This document shows positions 7,996 through 15,895 of a DNA stretch of 23,061 nucleotides, piece after piece; the stretch's first letter is position 1; every line of letters begins with the position of its first letter. Both the position numbers and the translations under genes were made by a program. This stretch comes from a virus. Under the pieces are notes generated by a model that saw nothing but the letters and a program-made list of their open reading frames with translations, was not told where the DNA came from and made no database searches. Location: positions 1-23,061 of the IMG/VR virus record IMGVR_UViG_3300021089_000025; one strand, given 5' to 3'.

Positions 7996-8289
7996 ATGAG
8001 TCTGAAGGACAAAATAATCTTTGATGGTAATTCTTTTCAAACACAAGTATCACAAGATATAAGTGGTATCATTGAGCAAGTGGATCTTGATAGGGAATTC
8101 CAAGATATACATGGTAAATCTAAAAAATACCGTAAGATAGCCACAATACCTGATATTGTTGCCATAGAAATTCTACAAAAGTTTGGTCTTGATATACATG
8201 CACCAGACTTCATGCACCACCCGGCTAATGGTCGGAAAATTAGACAAATACTTAAGAGCGAGTATCCAAAGCTTCTCTTAAACACCTAA
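7996..8289 (+). CDS. Small conserved-looking phage protein, unknown function
   Basis: 97 residues from ATG 7996. Three consecutive ATG codons (7990, 7993, 7996) follow GGAG at 7986-7989; only the third has normal spacing. The protein is soluble and basic. It has an N-terminal segment SQDISGIIEQVDLDREFQDI and a C-terminal half with PDIVAIEILQKFGLDIHAPD and a basic end. It sits between the capsid terminator and the adaptor gene. A virion assembly role is likely by position only; the family is not recognised. Confidence 0.8.
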   Translation: MSLKDKIIFDGNSFQTQVSQDISGIIEQVDLDREFQDIHGKSKKYRKIATIPDIVAIEILQKFGLDIHAPDFMHHPANGRKIRQILKSEYPKLLLNT

Positions 8290-8299
8290 GGAGAAGCTA

Positions 8300-9016
8300 A
8301 TGGCTTTAACAATCCCAGCATCAGTTGACAGCACTTATGTCGCATATAAAGTTGCACACCCTGCACTTATCAGCCTAGTAGACGATGTACGCGACTGGTT
8401 AAACCGTGACGAAGATACTGTGTCAAATAACTTGATTGGTTCATTCATGCAGAAAGCAGCTGATGATTCATATAAGTCATTACGTATACCACCTCTTGAG
8501 ACAACTACACCTGTGACCATAAATGCCACCGATGCAGCCATGAACCGACTAGCAATACCTGGAAACTTCACTGAGTTAATACGTTTGTCGAAGAGTCTTG
8601 GCAGTAACAAATATGATATCTATAACGATAAAGTCGAGTTATCCTCGTTTGATGATGAATATGCGCACAAGCCTAACTATAGGTATTTCACTCGTAAAGG
8701 TACTGATTTAAAGTTGAACCCCCCAGTAGTTGAAGGGGAAGTGTATGAGATACACTACTATCGTAGGCTATTCTCACTAGATGCCTTAACAACAGATACA
8801 GCCACAGAGATATATAATTGGCTACGTGATGATAATGAGAAGGCCTTCCTATTTGGTTCACTTAGATATGCTAGTGTCTATTTAAATGATATGGCAGCGG
8901 CTGATACCTATGAGAAGATGTTTAATGCTGAGATAGAGTCACTAAACATGGAAGAGAAGCGTCGATTAGCGCGTGGAGCCAATATTAGAACTATCTATAC
9001 CAGTGCATTGATTTAA
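8300..9016 (+). CDS. Head-tail adaptor (SU10-type connector)
   Basis: 238 residues, mostly helical. It is probably the ring below the portal that links head to tail. The start region LISLVDDVRDWLNRDEDTVS, a middle with AIPGNFTELIRLSKS followed by an aromatic YRYFTRKGTDLKLNPP, then GEVYEIHYYRRLFSLD, and a helical end with LRYASVYLNDMAAADTYEKM follow the pattern of phage adaptor proteins of the SU10 type. The start is preceded by AAGGAGA. Order (capsid, small protein, adaptor, fibres) fits. The family call is from pattern recognition; a T7 gp11-like connector is the same role by another name. Confidence 0.75.
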   Translation: MALTIPASVDSTYVAYKVAHPALISLVDDVRDWLNRDEDTVSNNLIGSFMQKAADDSYKSLRIPPLETTTPVTINATDAAMNRLAIPGNFTELIRLSKSLGSNKYDIYNDKVELSSFDDEYAHKPNYRYFTRKGTDLKLNPPVVEGEVYEIHYYRRLFSLDALTTDTATEIYNWLRDDNEKAFLFGSLRYASVYLNDMAAADTYEKMFNAEIESLNMEEKRRLARGANIRTIYTSALI

Positions 9017-9025
9017 GGGGATATT

Positions 9026-11152
9026 ATGACTAGTAATGCAGATGGCCTTGCAATAGGTGGTGCTTTTGCTAAAGATACAAATGAGAATTTGTTATTAGAG
9101 AGCACAGATGTTACAGCAGCAGCAGGGACGGCAGCAGGTCTTTCGATAGGTGGTCTTTTTGCCCAAGATTCAGATGACAACTTATTATTAGTTAGAACAG
9201 ATGCAGAGGCTGCGAATGCAGCACGTATAGCAGCAGAGCTTGCGGAAACCAATGCATTAGCTTCTAAAAATGCAGCAGATGCCGATGTGGTACTCACCAA
9301 TGCCGACGTAGTACTTGCAGAAGCTGATAAGGTCCAAACAGGGCTGGATAGAATAGCAACCAATGCTGACGTAGTCCTCACTAATGCTGCCGTAGTGGCA
9401 ACAGCAGCGGTAACTAATGCTGATGTGGTTCTTACACATGCTGATGTAGTATTAACTCATGCTGATGTAGTACTTACAAACGCTAACGTAGTAGCAACCG
9501 CAGCTGTAACTAACGCTGACGTTGTACTTACTCATGCTGACGTTGTGCTTACTAATGCAGATGTAGTTAGTGCCAGTTTGAGTAGTAATAATGCATCAGC
9601 AGCAGCCAATTATGCATTAGGTTACAAGAACGAGGCAGAAGCTGACAAGGAACAAACTGGCTTAGATAGGGTAGCTGTTGCAGCCGACTTGGTAGCAACT
9701 AATCAGGATACTTTAGATACTGCAGCAGATTTATTGGCCACACATCAGGATACTTTAGATACTGCAGCAGACAGAGTTCAGACAGGGTTAGACAGAGTTC
9801 AGACAGGGTTAGATGTGACTGCGACAGCAGCCGTGACTAACGCAGATGTAGTACTTACTCATGCTGATGTAGTACTTACTCATGCTGATGTAGTAACTAC
9901 TAACGCTGACGTTGTACTAGTCGAAGCGGATAAAGTACAGACCGGACTAGATAGAATTGCCACTGCAGCTGATAAAGTAGCAACTAACGCTGATGTTGTA
10001 AGTACTGCTGCTGATGCATCAACTGCAACCACACAGGCAGGTACCGCAACATCTAAAGCAATTGCGGCAGCAACAAGTGAGACTAACGCAGCAACAAGTG
10101 AGACTAACGCAGCAACAAGCGAGACTAACGCAGCAACAAGTGAGACTAACGCAGCAACAAGCGAGACTAACGCAGCAACAAGTGCGACTAACGCCTCAAC
10201 CTCTGCCAGTACAGCAACGGCTCAAGCTAGCACAGCCACTACCAAAGCCACAGAAGCGTCTATAAGCGCAACTAACTCTGCCTCAAGTGCTACAGCCTCG
10301 GCTTCAAGTGCCTCTACAGCGACCACACAGGCCAGTACAGCAACCACTCAAGCATCTAATGCGGCCAGTTCTGCAAGTTCTGCCAGTGGTTCAGCAAGTA
10401 CAGCGACTACTCAAGCCAGCACAGCGACTGCTCAGGCGAGTACAGCAACAGCTAAAGCTAGCCAAGCATCCACTAGTGCTACTAGTGCTTCTGGTTCTGC
10501 TAGTACGGCTACTACTAAGGCCTCAGAGGCAAGCACCTCTGCAGCAAGTGCCAGTACTTCGGCAACAAGTGCAGCTTCAGCTAAATCAGCAGCAGAGGCA
10601 GCAAGGGATGCAGCATTAGCCTCTTTTGATTCTTTTGATGATAGGTACTTAGGTAGTAAGACAACTGCACCAACAACAGATAATGATGGTAACGCCTTAC
10701 TAGGTGGAACCTTATACTACAACTCAACAAACAGCTCAATGCATGTTTATGAAGGTAGTGTTTGGGCATCTGCGTATGCTGCACCCTACACGTTACCATC
10801 CACTCTACCAGCTTCAATGCTGACCGGGCCATTACCTGCCATAGATGGTAGTTCTTTAACTAACTTACCACCAAACGGTGCTACACATATTGATGGTTTA
10901 CTAGACGTAGACACCAGCACCTCGGCACCTACGGCTCGTCAGGTATTAACATGGGATAGCTCCAGCAGTTTATGGAATCCCGAAGACTCTGTCACTTACA
11001 AAAGTGAAACAATAACAACCAGTAAAGTACTTGATGCGGATACTCAGTACTTAACAGGAAAGAACCTTGTTATAGAGCATGGTATAGTCCTGACGATACC
11101 TTCGAGTAGTCAGTTAATAACAAAACTCTGGACCGCCCAGAAACAACTATAG
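9026..11152 (+). CDS. Tail fibre stalk protein with heptad repeats
   Basis: 708 residues. An N-terminal tandem duplication (GLxIGGxFAxDxxxNLLLxxTD at residues 7-28 and 38-59) may anchor it to the tail. Residues about 90-330 are 7-residue repeats of ADVVLTN/H type. Residues 348-389 are six copies of AATSETN, and up to about 530 is Ala/Ser/Thr/Gln repeat, all suited to a trimeric coiled-coil shaft as in lambda Stf-type fibres. At about 535 SFDDRYLGSKTTAPTT starts a common phage fibre linker, then a domain with LYYNSTNSSMHVYEGSVW. Next comes LTGPLPAIDGSSLTNLPP, a motif shared with the following gene. It ends in a small beta-rich tail. The start follows GGGG. Confidence 0.85.
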   Translation: MTSNADGLAIGGAFAKDTNENLLLESTDVTAAAGTAAGLSIGGLFAQDSDDNLLLVRTDAEAANAARIAAELAETNALASKNAADADVVLTNADVVLAEADKVQTGLDRIATNADVVLTNAAVVATAAVTNADVVLTHADVVLTHADVVLTNANVVATAAVTNADVVLTHADVVLTNADVVSASLSSNNASAAANYALGYKNEAEADKEQTGLDRVAVAADLVATNQDTLDTAADLLATHQDTLDTAADRVQTGLDRVQTGLDVTATAAVTNADVVLTHADVVLTHADVVTTNADVVLVEADKVQTGLDRIATAADKVATNADVVSTAADASTATTQAGTATSKAIAAATSETNAATSETNAATSETNAATSETNAATSETNAATSATNASTSASTATAQASTATTKATEASISATNSASSATASASSASTATTQASTATTQASNAASSASSASGSASTATTQASTATAQASTATAKASQASTSATSASGSASTATTKASEASTSAASASTSATSAASAKSAAEAARDAALASFDSFDDRYLGSKTTAPTTDNDGNALLGGTLYYNSTNSSMHVYEGSVWASAYAAPYTLPSTLPASMLTGPLPAIDGSSLTNLPPNGATHIDGLLDVDTSTSAPTARQVLTWDSSSSLWNPEDSVTYKSETITTSKVLDADTQYLTGKNLVIEHGIVLTIPSSSQLITKLWTAQKQL
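10067..10192 (+). repeat. Six tandem 21-bp repeats in the fibre stalk gene
   Basis: Six in-frame copies of GCAGCAACAAGTGAGACTAAC, differing by one base in some copies (AGC for AGT, GCG for GAG), encode AATSETN. Near-identity at DNA level points to recent copy-number change by slippage or recombination. Each unit adds one coiled-coil heptad, so copy number would set shaft length. Similar but older 21-bp units occur upstream, including two exact-looking DRVQTGL units at about 9772-9812. Confidence 0.9.
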
Positions 11153-11161
11153 GAATCTAAA

Positions 11162-13867
11162 ATGAGTATAAAATTAAATAGTTCTAGCGGTTCAATTACG
11201 ATTGCACCCGAAGATGGTACAGGTAATGTTGACGTAACAATCCCACGAGCTGGAGTGTTATCGGCTGGGGCTAACTCAGTCACAGACACAGAATTAAACT
11301 CTGCTAAGTTGAACGGCATTGAAGCAGGGGCCACAGCAGACCAAACCAAAGCTGATATTGAGGCGTTAGGTATTGCAGCGAGTTCTATCACAGGTGCATT
11401 ACCTGCGATCAGCGGTGCCAACTTAACCAACCTACCCAGCGGTGGCGCTTCTGATATTGATGGTCTAACTGATGGTACAACATCAGGTACAGGTAATACT
11501 GGATTGGGTGATTCTGCTTTAGACTCAATCACTTCAGCTACTAATAACACAGCTGTTGGTACTAGGTCTTTAACAACAGCTACTTCAGGTTCTCAGAACA
11601 CAGCAGTTGGTACAGATTCTTTAAAAGTAATGACCACGGGTTCTCAGAACACAGCAGTTGGTTATCTATCTTTAAAGTACAATACCACAGCTAGTGACAA
11701 TACAGCAGTTGGTTCAGTCGCTTTAACAAATAACACCACAGGCAATAGGAACACTTCTTTTGGTGTCCAAAGTATGACGAGTAACACTTCTGGTTACTAT
11801 AGTACGGCAGTTGGTTATTCAGCTAGTCATAGGGCAACTACTGGTGCTCACAATGTATCAGTTGGTAATACAGCTCTCTATAAGACTACTACTGCTGGTT
11901 ACAATACAGCAGTAGGCTCGGGGGCTTTGTTTGAAAGTAATAGTGGAAATAATATAGGTATAGGCTACAATGCGGGATTGCTTATCACAACTGGTTCTAA
12001 CAACACTGTTATAGGAACTCTTGGGGGTTCCACAACTATGGCTAGTACAGTTCTAATTGGAGCTGGTACTACTGAGCGATTAAAGATCGACAGCACTGGT
12101 CTATATGTCAATGGCTCTTCTACTGCTTTGGGTGGTGGTGGCGCATCAGATATTGACGGACTAACGGATGGTTATAGTGACGGTAGTTCTGTTGGGTTAG
12201 GTACAGGTGCTCTAGCTAACGATGATGGCACATCTAACAAGAATGTGGCCGTTGGTCTTAATGCTTTAAACACTTGCACCAGTGGTGGTGATAACACGGC
12301 CGTTGGTCGAGAAGCTTTACTGGACTTAACCATCGGCAATTATAATACAGCTGTTGGTACTCAAGCGATGAAGAAGGCCACCACAGGTAACAGGAATACA
12401 GCAACCGGTTCTCATTGTCTGTGGAACAATAGTACAGGTGATGGTAATACCGCTAGTGGTCATTATTCCATGTTCAGCAACTCCACAGGTTCTTATAATA
12501 CCGCTAGTGGCTTTAAAGCCTTAAAGAGTAACTCTACGGGTACTAAAAACACAGCTACTGGTTATCAGGCTTTATACACTAACACCACAGGTCCAAGTAA
12601 CACAGCCAGTGGTTCTTATGCTTTATACTCTAACACCACAGGTGCTAGTAACGCGGCTTTGGGGTATAAAGCACTTTACGATAACACCACAGGTAATAAG
12701 AACACAGCTACTGGTAGTTATACTTTAACTAATAATATCTCAGGTAACTATAACACAGCTAGTGGTATGTATGCTTTGCACAATAGCACTGCTTCAATAA
12801 ACACAGCTACTGGTTATCAGACTTTAATGTATAACACCGTTGGTGAAAGGAACGTAGCTACTGGTGTTGGTGCTATGAGGAATAATATCTCAGGTAACTA
12901 TAACACAGCTTCTGGTACTTATGCTTTAAAGAATAGTACCAGTCATAACAACACAGGTCATGGTTATAGAGCTTTATATAATAATACCTCAGGTACTAAG
13001 AACATTGGCATTGGCGCAAATGCAGGTGATGCAATTACTACCGGATCTAACAACACCATCATTGGTGATCTAGATGGTACTACTACTTTAGCTGATACAG
13101 TTCTCATTGGTGCTGGTACTACAGAACGATTAAAGATTGACTCAACTGGTCTATATGTTAATGGATCTGCAACTGCATTAGGTGGTGGTGGCGTTAACAT
13201 CACCTCAAATGCCACAGCACCCACTAGCCCAGCAGTAGGCGATCAATGGTACGACACTGCAAACGGTGTGCTGTATGTACGTGTTACTGACGGCACAGAC
13301 GCAGCATGGTTAGATATTTCATCTGCCAACGGTACAGCAGCAGCCGCAAGTGGCGGCGGCGGTGGAGCTTGGGAGGTCGTTTCAAGTACAACTTTAACCG
13401 GCAGCGCTGCTTCCGTCACTTTTACTGGGTTAGATTTTTCTACCTACAAATCCTACGCAATTCAATTATCAGGAATGAAAGCTGCTTATGCGAGTGGCGA
13501 TTGGGCATTTATTAGGGTGAACGGAAGCAGTAGTAATATTTACACATACGGTATGTTTAATGATTACCTTAATGCTACGTCAGGTAAATCTACAAGTTCT
13601 GGGTCTGCGACAAATAAATCTTCTCTAGCATATATGTCGGATGATACCCATGTCGTTTCTGGTATGTTGATAGTAAATTCAGATGCGGATAGAACAACCA
13701 TACAAGGCGATTATTCCAAACTGTACCCTGCGATTAATAACTACGATACATATACGAGATATTTAGGCAGAGCTGATCTAGGATCGATTGCCACTAGTTT
13801 AACGGTTGGTTGTACATGGGGTTTCGACGAAGGAACATTCACTTTATACGGCATTAAAACTTCATAG
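11162..13867 (+). CDS. Tail fibre with YadA-like beta-roll repeats and tip domain
   Basis: 901 residues. The order is a beta-rich N-terminus, then LPAISGANLTNLP and DIDGLTDG. Next is a first block of about 10 repeats of 17 residues (NTAVGxxxLxxxTTGxx; residues about 129-286). A spacer with VLIGAGTTERLKIDSTGLYV follows, then DIDGLTDG again, a second block of about 17 repeats (361-636) and the same spacer. After that come GDQWYDTANGVLYVRVTDG, a Gly-rich linker at 729-736 and a tip domain (about 731-901) ending GTFTLYGIKTS. The repeats match the left-handed beta-roll heads of trimeric autotransporter adhesins, so a trimeric fibre is expected. The tip is the likely receptor-binding part and is shared in design with the next two genes. 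Confidence 0.87.
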   Translation: MSIKLNSSSGSITIAPEDGTGNVDVTIPRAGVLSAGANSVTDTELNSAKLNGIEAGATADQTKADIEALGIAASSITGALPAISGANLTNLPSGGASDIDGLTDGTTSGTGNTGLGDSALDSITSATNNTAVGTRSLTTATSGSQNTAVGTDSLKVMTTGSQNTAVGYLSLKYNTTASDNTAVGSVALTNNTTGNRNTSFGVQSMTSNTSGYYSTAVGYSASHRATTGAHNVSVGNTALYKTTTAGYNTAVGSGALFESNSGNNIGIGYNAGLLITTGSNNTVIGTLGGSTTMASTVLIGAGTTERLKIDSTGLYVNGSSTALGGGGASDIDGLTDGYSDGSSVGLGTGALANDDGTSNKNVAVGLNALNTCTSGGDNTAVGREALLDLTIGNYNTAVGTQAMKKATTGNRNTATGSHCLWNNSTGDGNTASGHYSMFSNSTGSYNTASGFKALKSNSTGTKNTATGYQALYTNTTGPSNTASGSYALYSNTTGASNAALGYKALYDNTTGNKNTATGSYTLTNNISGNYNTASGMYALHNSTASINTATGYQTLMYNTVGERNVATGVGAMRNNISGNYNTASGTYALKNSTSHNNTGHGYRALYNNTSGTKNIGIGANAGDAITTGSNNTIIGDLDGTTTLADTVLIGAGTTERLKIDSTGLYVNGSATALGGGGVNITSNATAPTSPAVGDQWYDTANGVLYVRVTDGTDAAWLDISSANGTAAAASGGGGGAWEVVSSTTLTGSAASVTFTGLDFSTYKSYAIQLSGMKAAYASGDWAFIRVNGSSSNIYTYGMFNDYLNATSGKSTSSGSATNKSSLAYMSDDTHVVSGMLIVNSDADRTTIQGDYSKLYPAINNYDTYTRYLGRADLGSIATSLTVGCTWGFDEGTFTLYGIKTS
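11546..12020 (+). repeat. First block of 51-bp (17-residue) beta-roll repeats
   Basis: About ten degenerate in-frame units, each starting at an Asn codon followed by a Thr-Ala-Val-Gly-type core, recur every 51 bases. Phase is kept with few length changes. The block ends in a distinctive unit NTVIG before the spacer module that recurs after the second block. Confidence 0.85.
12242..13070 (+). repeat. Second block of 51-bp (17-residue) beta-roll repeats
   Basis: About seventeen units of the same design as the first block. Here the core shifts from AVG toward ATG/ASG and the end toward NNTTG. Two units are shortened by one or two residues. One 20-base segment (ATCTCAGGTAACTATAACAC) occurs twice, near 12737 and 12887, showing recent internal duplication or conversion. 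Confidence 0.85.
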
Positions 13868-13876
13868 GAGAAACAC

Positions 13877-14758
13877 ATGGCAATTTATGATTACACAAGC
13901 GGTGGTTTCCCAGCTAGCCCAGCCGCAGACGACACCCTCGCAATGAAGGGCACGACCTACAAATATAATGGGTCAGCGTGGGAAGTTCAAACAGGTGGAA
14001 CGACTAGCTTCACTTACACAGCAACCAGCGGTCAGACCGCGTTTACAGGAGCCGATACAGGTAGCAAAACGCTGGCGTACACAGCAGCAAGCCTGCATGT
14101 ATTTCTAAACGGTGTCCTACTTGATGCAGCAGATTACACAGCCACCGATGGCACGACAGTCACACTAGGCACAGGCGCTAGCACAGGCGATACGCTGCAA
14201 GTGGTGGCGTATGGTGTGCTTGTGAGTGCTGGAGGCGGTGGTGGTGGTTGGACAGAAATATCAACAGGCACCATCTCATCAGACACAGCCTCGCTGGAAT
14301 TTACTGGCATTAGCACAGATTTCAATTTCCTGCGACTGTACATGACGGACATAGAATACTCACCCGCAGCACCCGACTATATAGCTTTAGGCGTGTCCAG
14401 TTCTGACTCGTTTTCCACGCAGCTAACATGGAGGGCTTCTCATGTGTGTAACATGACCAGCAATACTGCGGTTGAAATGAGCTACGGCACAAATGACGAT
14501 AAGGTTACGCTTTTTGACAGTAACATGGATAACATAAATCACCCGCACTACGCTCTCACGTTTGTCCTAGACCTTTACGACATTCAAGATAAACCTTATA
14601 TGTCCCTAGAAGCAATAGTCCCTGACGATGGCGCTCGTTGGAGTACGGCTAAGGCCCACGGTTGTTCTGACAGAATTCAGTCTATCAGACTTTACAATGC
14701 TCTGGGCACAAGTCGTTATTTTACAGACGGCACTTACAAACTTTACGGGATGAAATAG
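13877..14758 (+). CDS. Short fibre/tip protein with shared C-terminal domain
   Basis: 293 residues. Residues 1-40 (MAIYDYTSGGFPASPAADDT...YNGSAWE) are a common phage fibre start. Residues about 43-112 form a beta domain with FTYTATSGQTAFTGAD, LHVFLNGVLLDAADY and GDTLQVVAYG, known from many fibres. A Gly run at 119-125 leads into the tip (about 119-293), which ends GTYKLYGMK. The tip matches the neighbours at its first and last residues (WTEIS, GTxxLYG) but the middle differs. It may sit on the fibre or be an alternative receptor binder. AGGAG overlaps the preceding stop as ribosome site. Confidence 0.82.
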   Translation: MAIYDYTSGGFPASPAADDTLAMKGTTYKYNGSAWEVQTGGTTSFTYTATSGQTAFTGADTGSKTLAYTAASLHVFLNGVLLDAADYTATDGTTVTLGTGASTGDTLQVVAYGVLVSAGGGGGGWTEISTGTISSDTASLEFTGISTDFNFLRLYMTDIEYSPAAPDYIALGVSSSDSFSTQLTWRASHVCNMTSNTAVEMSYGTNDDKVTLFDSNMDNINHPHYALTFVLDLYDIQDKPYMSLEAIVPDDGARWSTAKAHGCSDRIQSIRLYNALGTSRYFTDGTYKLYGMK

Positions 14759-14767
14759 GAGAGCAAT

Positions 14768-15379
14768 ATGAGCAAATCAAGAAATTTAGCAGCACTCCTA
14801 GACAGTTCAGGTGATGTTGTAACAGACGCATTAGATAACGCTGGGGGCGGCGGCGGTGGAGCTTGGACTGAGATTTCATCAACAACAGTGTCATCTGCTG
14901 TATCAGAAGTGGAGTTTACGCTATCGGGCTATTCCGTATATAAAGTAATATTTTGGGACTTGAATTGGGGGTCAGATGAAAATGGCATAACTGTTCAATT
15001 CACAGTCGGCTCAACAGGAACATACAGTGAAACCATAGTGTTTATGAATCATCGAAACGGTGGAATGAATGGCTCAAGCAACCACAGCGGTTATGGCACA
15101 TCTAGTACAAAGTGGACCACGTGGGGCGGCTTCAAGCCCTCATCAACTAACGGCACTGGATCAGGCGAACTGACCATATATAATGCAGTAGGTATGCCTA
15201 ATCTCCGGATGGAGAGTGCACATTTAGATGATTCAGGCTCAGTGGGTATAGGCACTAGTTCTGGTTGGGCTAGACTTGAATCCCCATCATCAACAGACAC
15301 AATTGGAAAAGTAAAATTCTCAGGCGACCAGTCAGACAATTTTGCATCGGGTACCTTCACACTATACGGCTTAAATTAA
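14768..15379 (+). CDS. Third tip-domain protein, short N-terminus
   Basis: 203 residues. Only about 26 residues precede a Gly run, then the tip domain (27-203) beginning AWTEISSTTVSS and ending GTFTLYGLN. The body is Ser/Gly/Thr/Asn-rich, beta-type. DNA of the Gly linker (14846-14866) is identical over 21 bases to that of the large fibre at 13352-13372. With almost no anchor domain, it may cap a fibre or bind through its short N-terminus. It could be a small receptor-binding protein. AGGAG precedes the start. Confidence 0.8.
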   Translation: MSKSRNLAALLDSSGDVVTDALDNAGGGGGGAWTEISSTTVSSAVSEVEFTLSGYSVYKVIFWDLNWGSDENGITVQFTVGSTGTYSETIVFMNHRNGGMNGSSNHSGYGTSSTKWTTWGGFKPSSTNGTGSGELTIYNAVGMPNLRMESAHLDDSGSVGIGTSSGWARLESPSSTDTIGKVKFSGDQSDNFASGTFTLYGLN

Positions 15380-15396
15380 AACTGGAGAACACAAAA

Positions 15397-15645
15397 ATGA
15401 GTACAAACGTATTTAAATTAGTAAATGGTGAGCGCATCGAGCTTACCGAAGAAGAAAACAACCAGCGACTTGCAGACGGTGCAGCCGCACAAGCCGAGCA
15501 AGATGCTAGAGCATGGCTTGATGGGCGATTGTCTGAGTATCCTGCTATACCTGAACAGCTTGATAATATTTTTCATAATGGCCTAGCCGCTTGGAAAGCA
15601 GATATTAAAGCCATTAAAGATAAATACCCTAAACCAACTTTATAA
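15397..15645 (+). CDS. Small tail-associated protein, XkdW-like
   Basis: 82 residues, with ribosome site GGAG. The C-terminal half contains RLSEYPAIPEQLDNIFHNGL and WKADIKAIKDKYPKP, a pattern I know from many phage proteins beside tail fibre genes and resembling the XkdW family. The N-terminus is acidic. Position directly after three fibre genes suggests a fibre-assembly or tail accessory role; this is inference. Confidence 0.75.
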   Translation: MSTNVFKLVNGERIELTEEENNQRLADGAAAQAEQDARAWLDGRLSEYPAIPEQLDNIFHNGLAAWKADIKAIKDKYPKPTL

Positions 15646-15664
15646 CACAACAGGAGAATAAGAT

Positions 15665-15895
15665 ATGTCTAAAACGACTAAAAAAGAACAGACTATTACT
15701 ATTAACGATAAAGAATATAACCTAAGTGACTTCACGCCTGAGCAATCAGGACTGATGAATCATATAGCAGACTTAGAACGTAAGATTGGTTCTAGTCAAT
15801 TCAATCTAAACCAGCTTATGTTTGGTAAGGAAGCCTTCGTTAATGCTCTCGCTAACGCTCTTGAGAGTGCAGGAGAAGCCGAAGGGGTCGAGTAA
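15665..15895 (+). CDS. Small phage protein, DUF6447-like
   Basis: 76 residues after AGGAG. A short beta hairpin (TITINDKEYNLSDFTPEQ) is followed by one long helix with NHIADLERKIGSSQFNLNQL and an acidic end. This beta-then-coiled-coil design resembles DUF6447-type small proteins common in marine phages. Its stop shares a base with the sulfotransferase start (TAATG), so the two are probably co-translated. Function unknown. Confidence 0.72.
   Translation: MSKTTKKEQTITINDKEYNLSDFTPEQSGLMNHIADLERKIGSSQFNLNQLMFGKEAFVNALANALESAGEAEGVE

Noticed and set aside
9013-9381. Minus-strand open frame opposite the fibre stalk gene
   Set aside because: Repetitive shadow of the Ala/Val/Asp-rich stalk; no ribosome site or independent coding signal.
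10014-10619. Alternative plus-frame Gln/Leu/Arg-rich frames within the stalk gene
   Set aside because: Frame-shifted readings of the 21-bp and Ala/Ser/Thr repeats; no start context.
11938-13195. CRISPR-like array in the 51-bp repeats
   Set aside because: Repeats are contiguous, in frame and diverge as protein-coding units; there are no spacers.
13352-15379. Diversity-generating retroelement variable repeats in the tip domains
   Set aside because: Tips differ over their whole bodies, not at adenine positions; no template repeat or reverse transcriptase is visible in the window.
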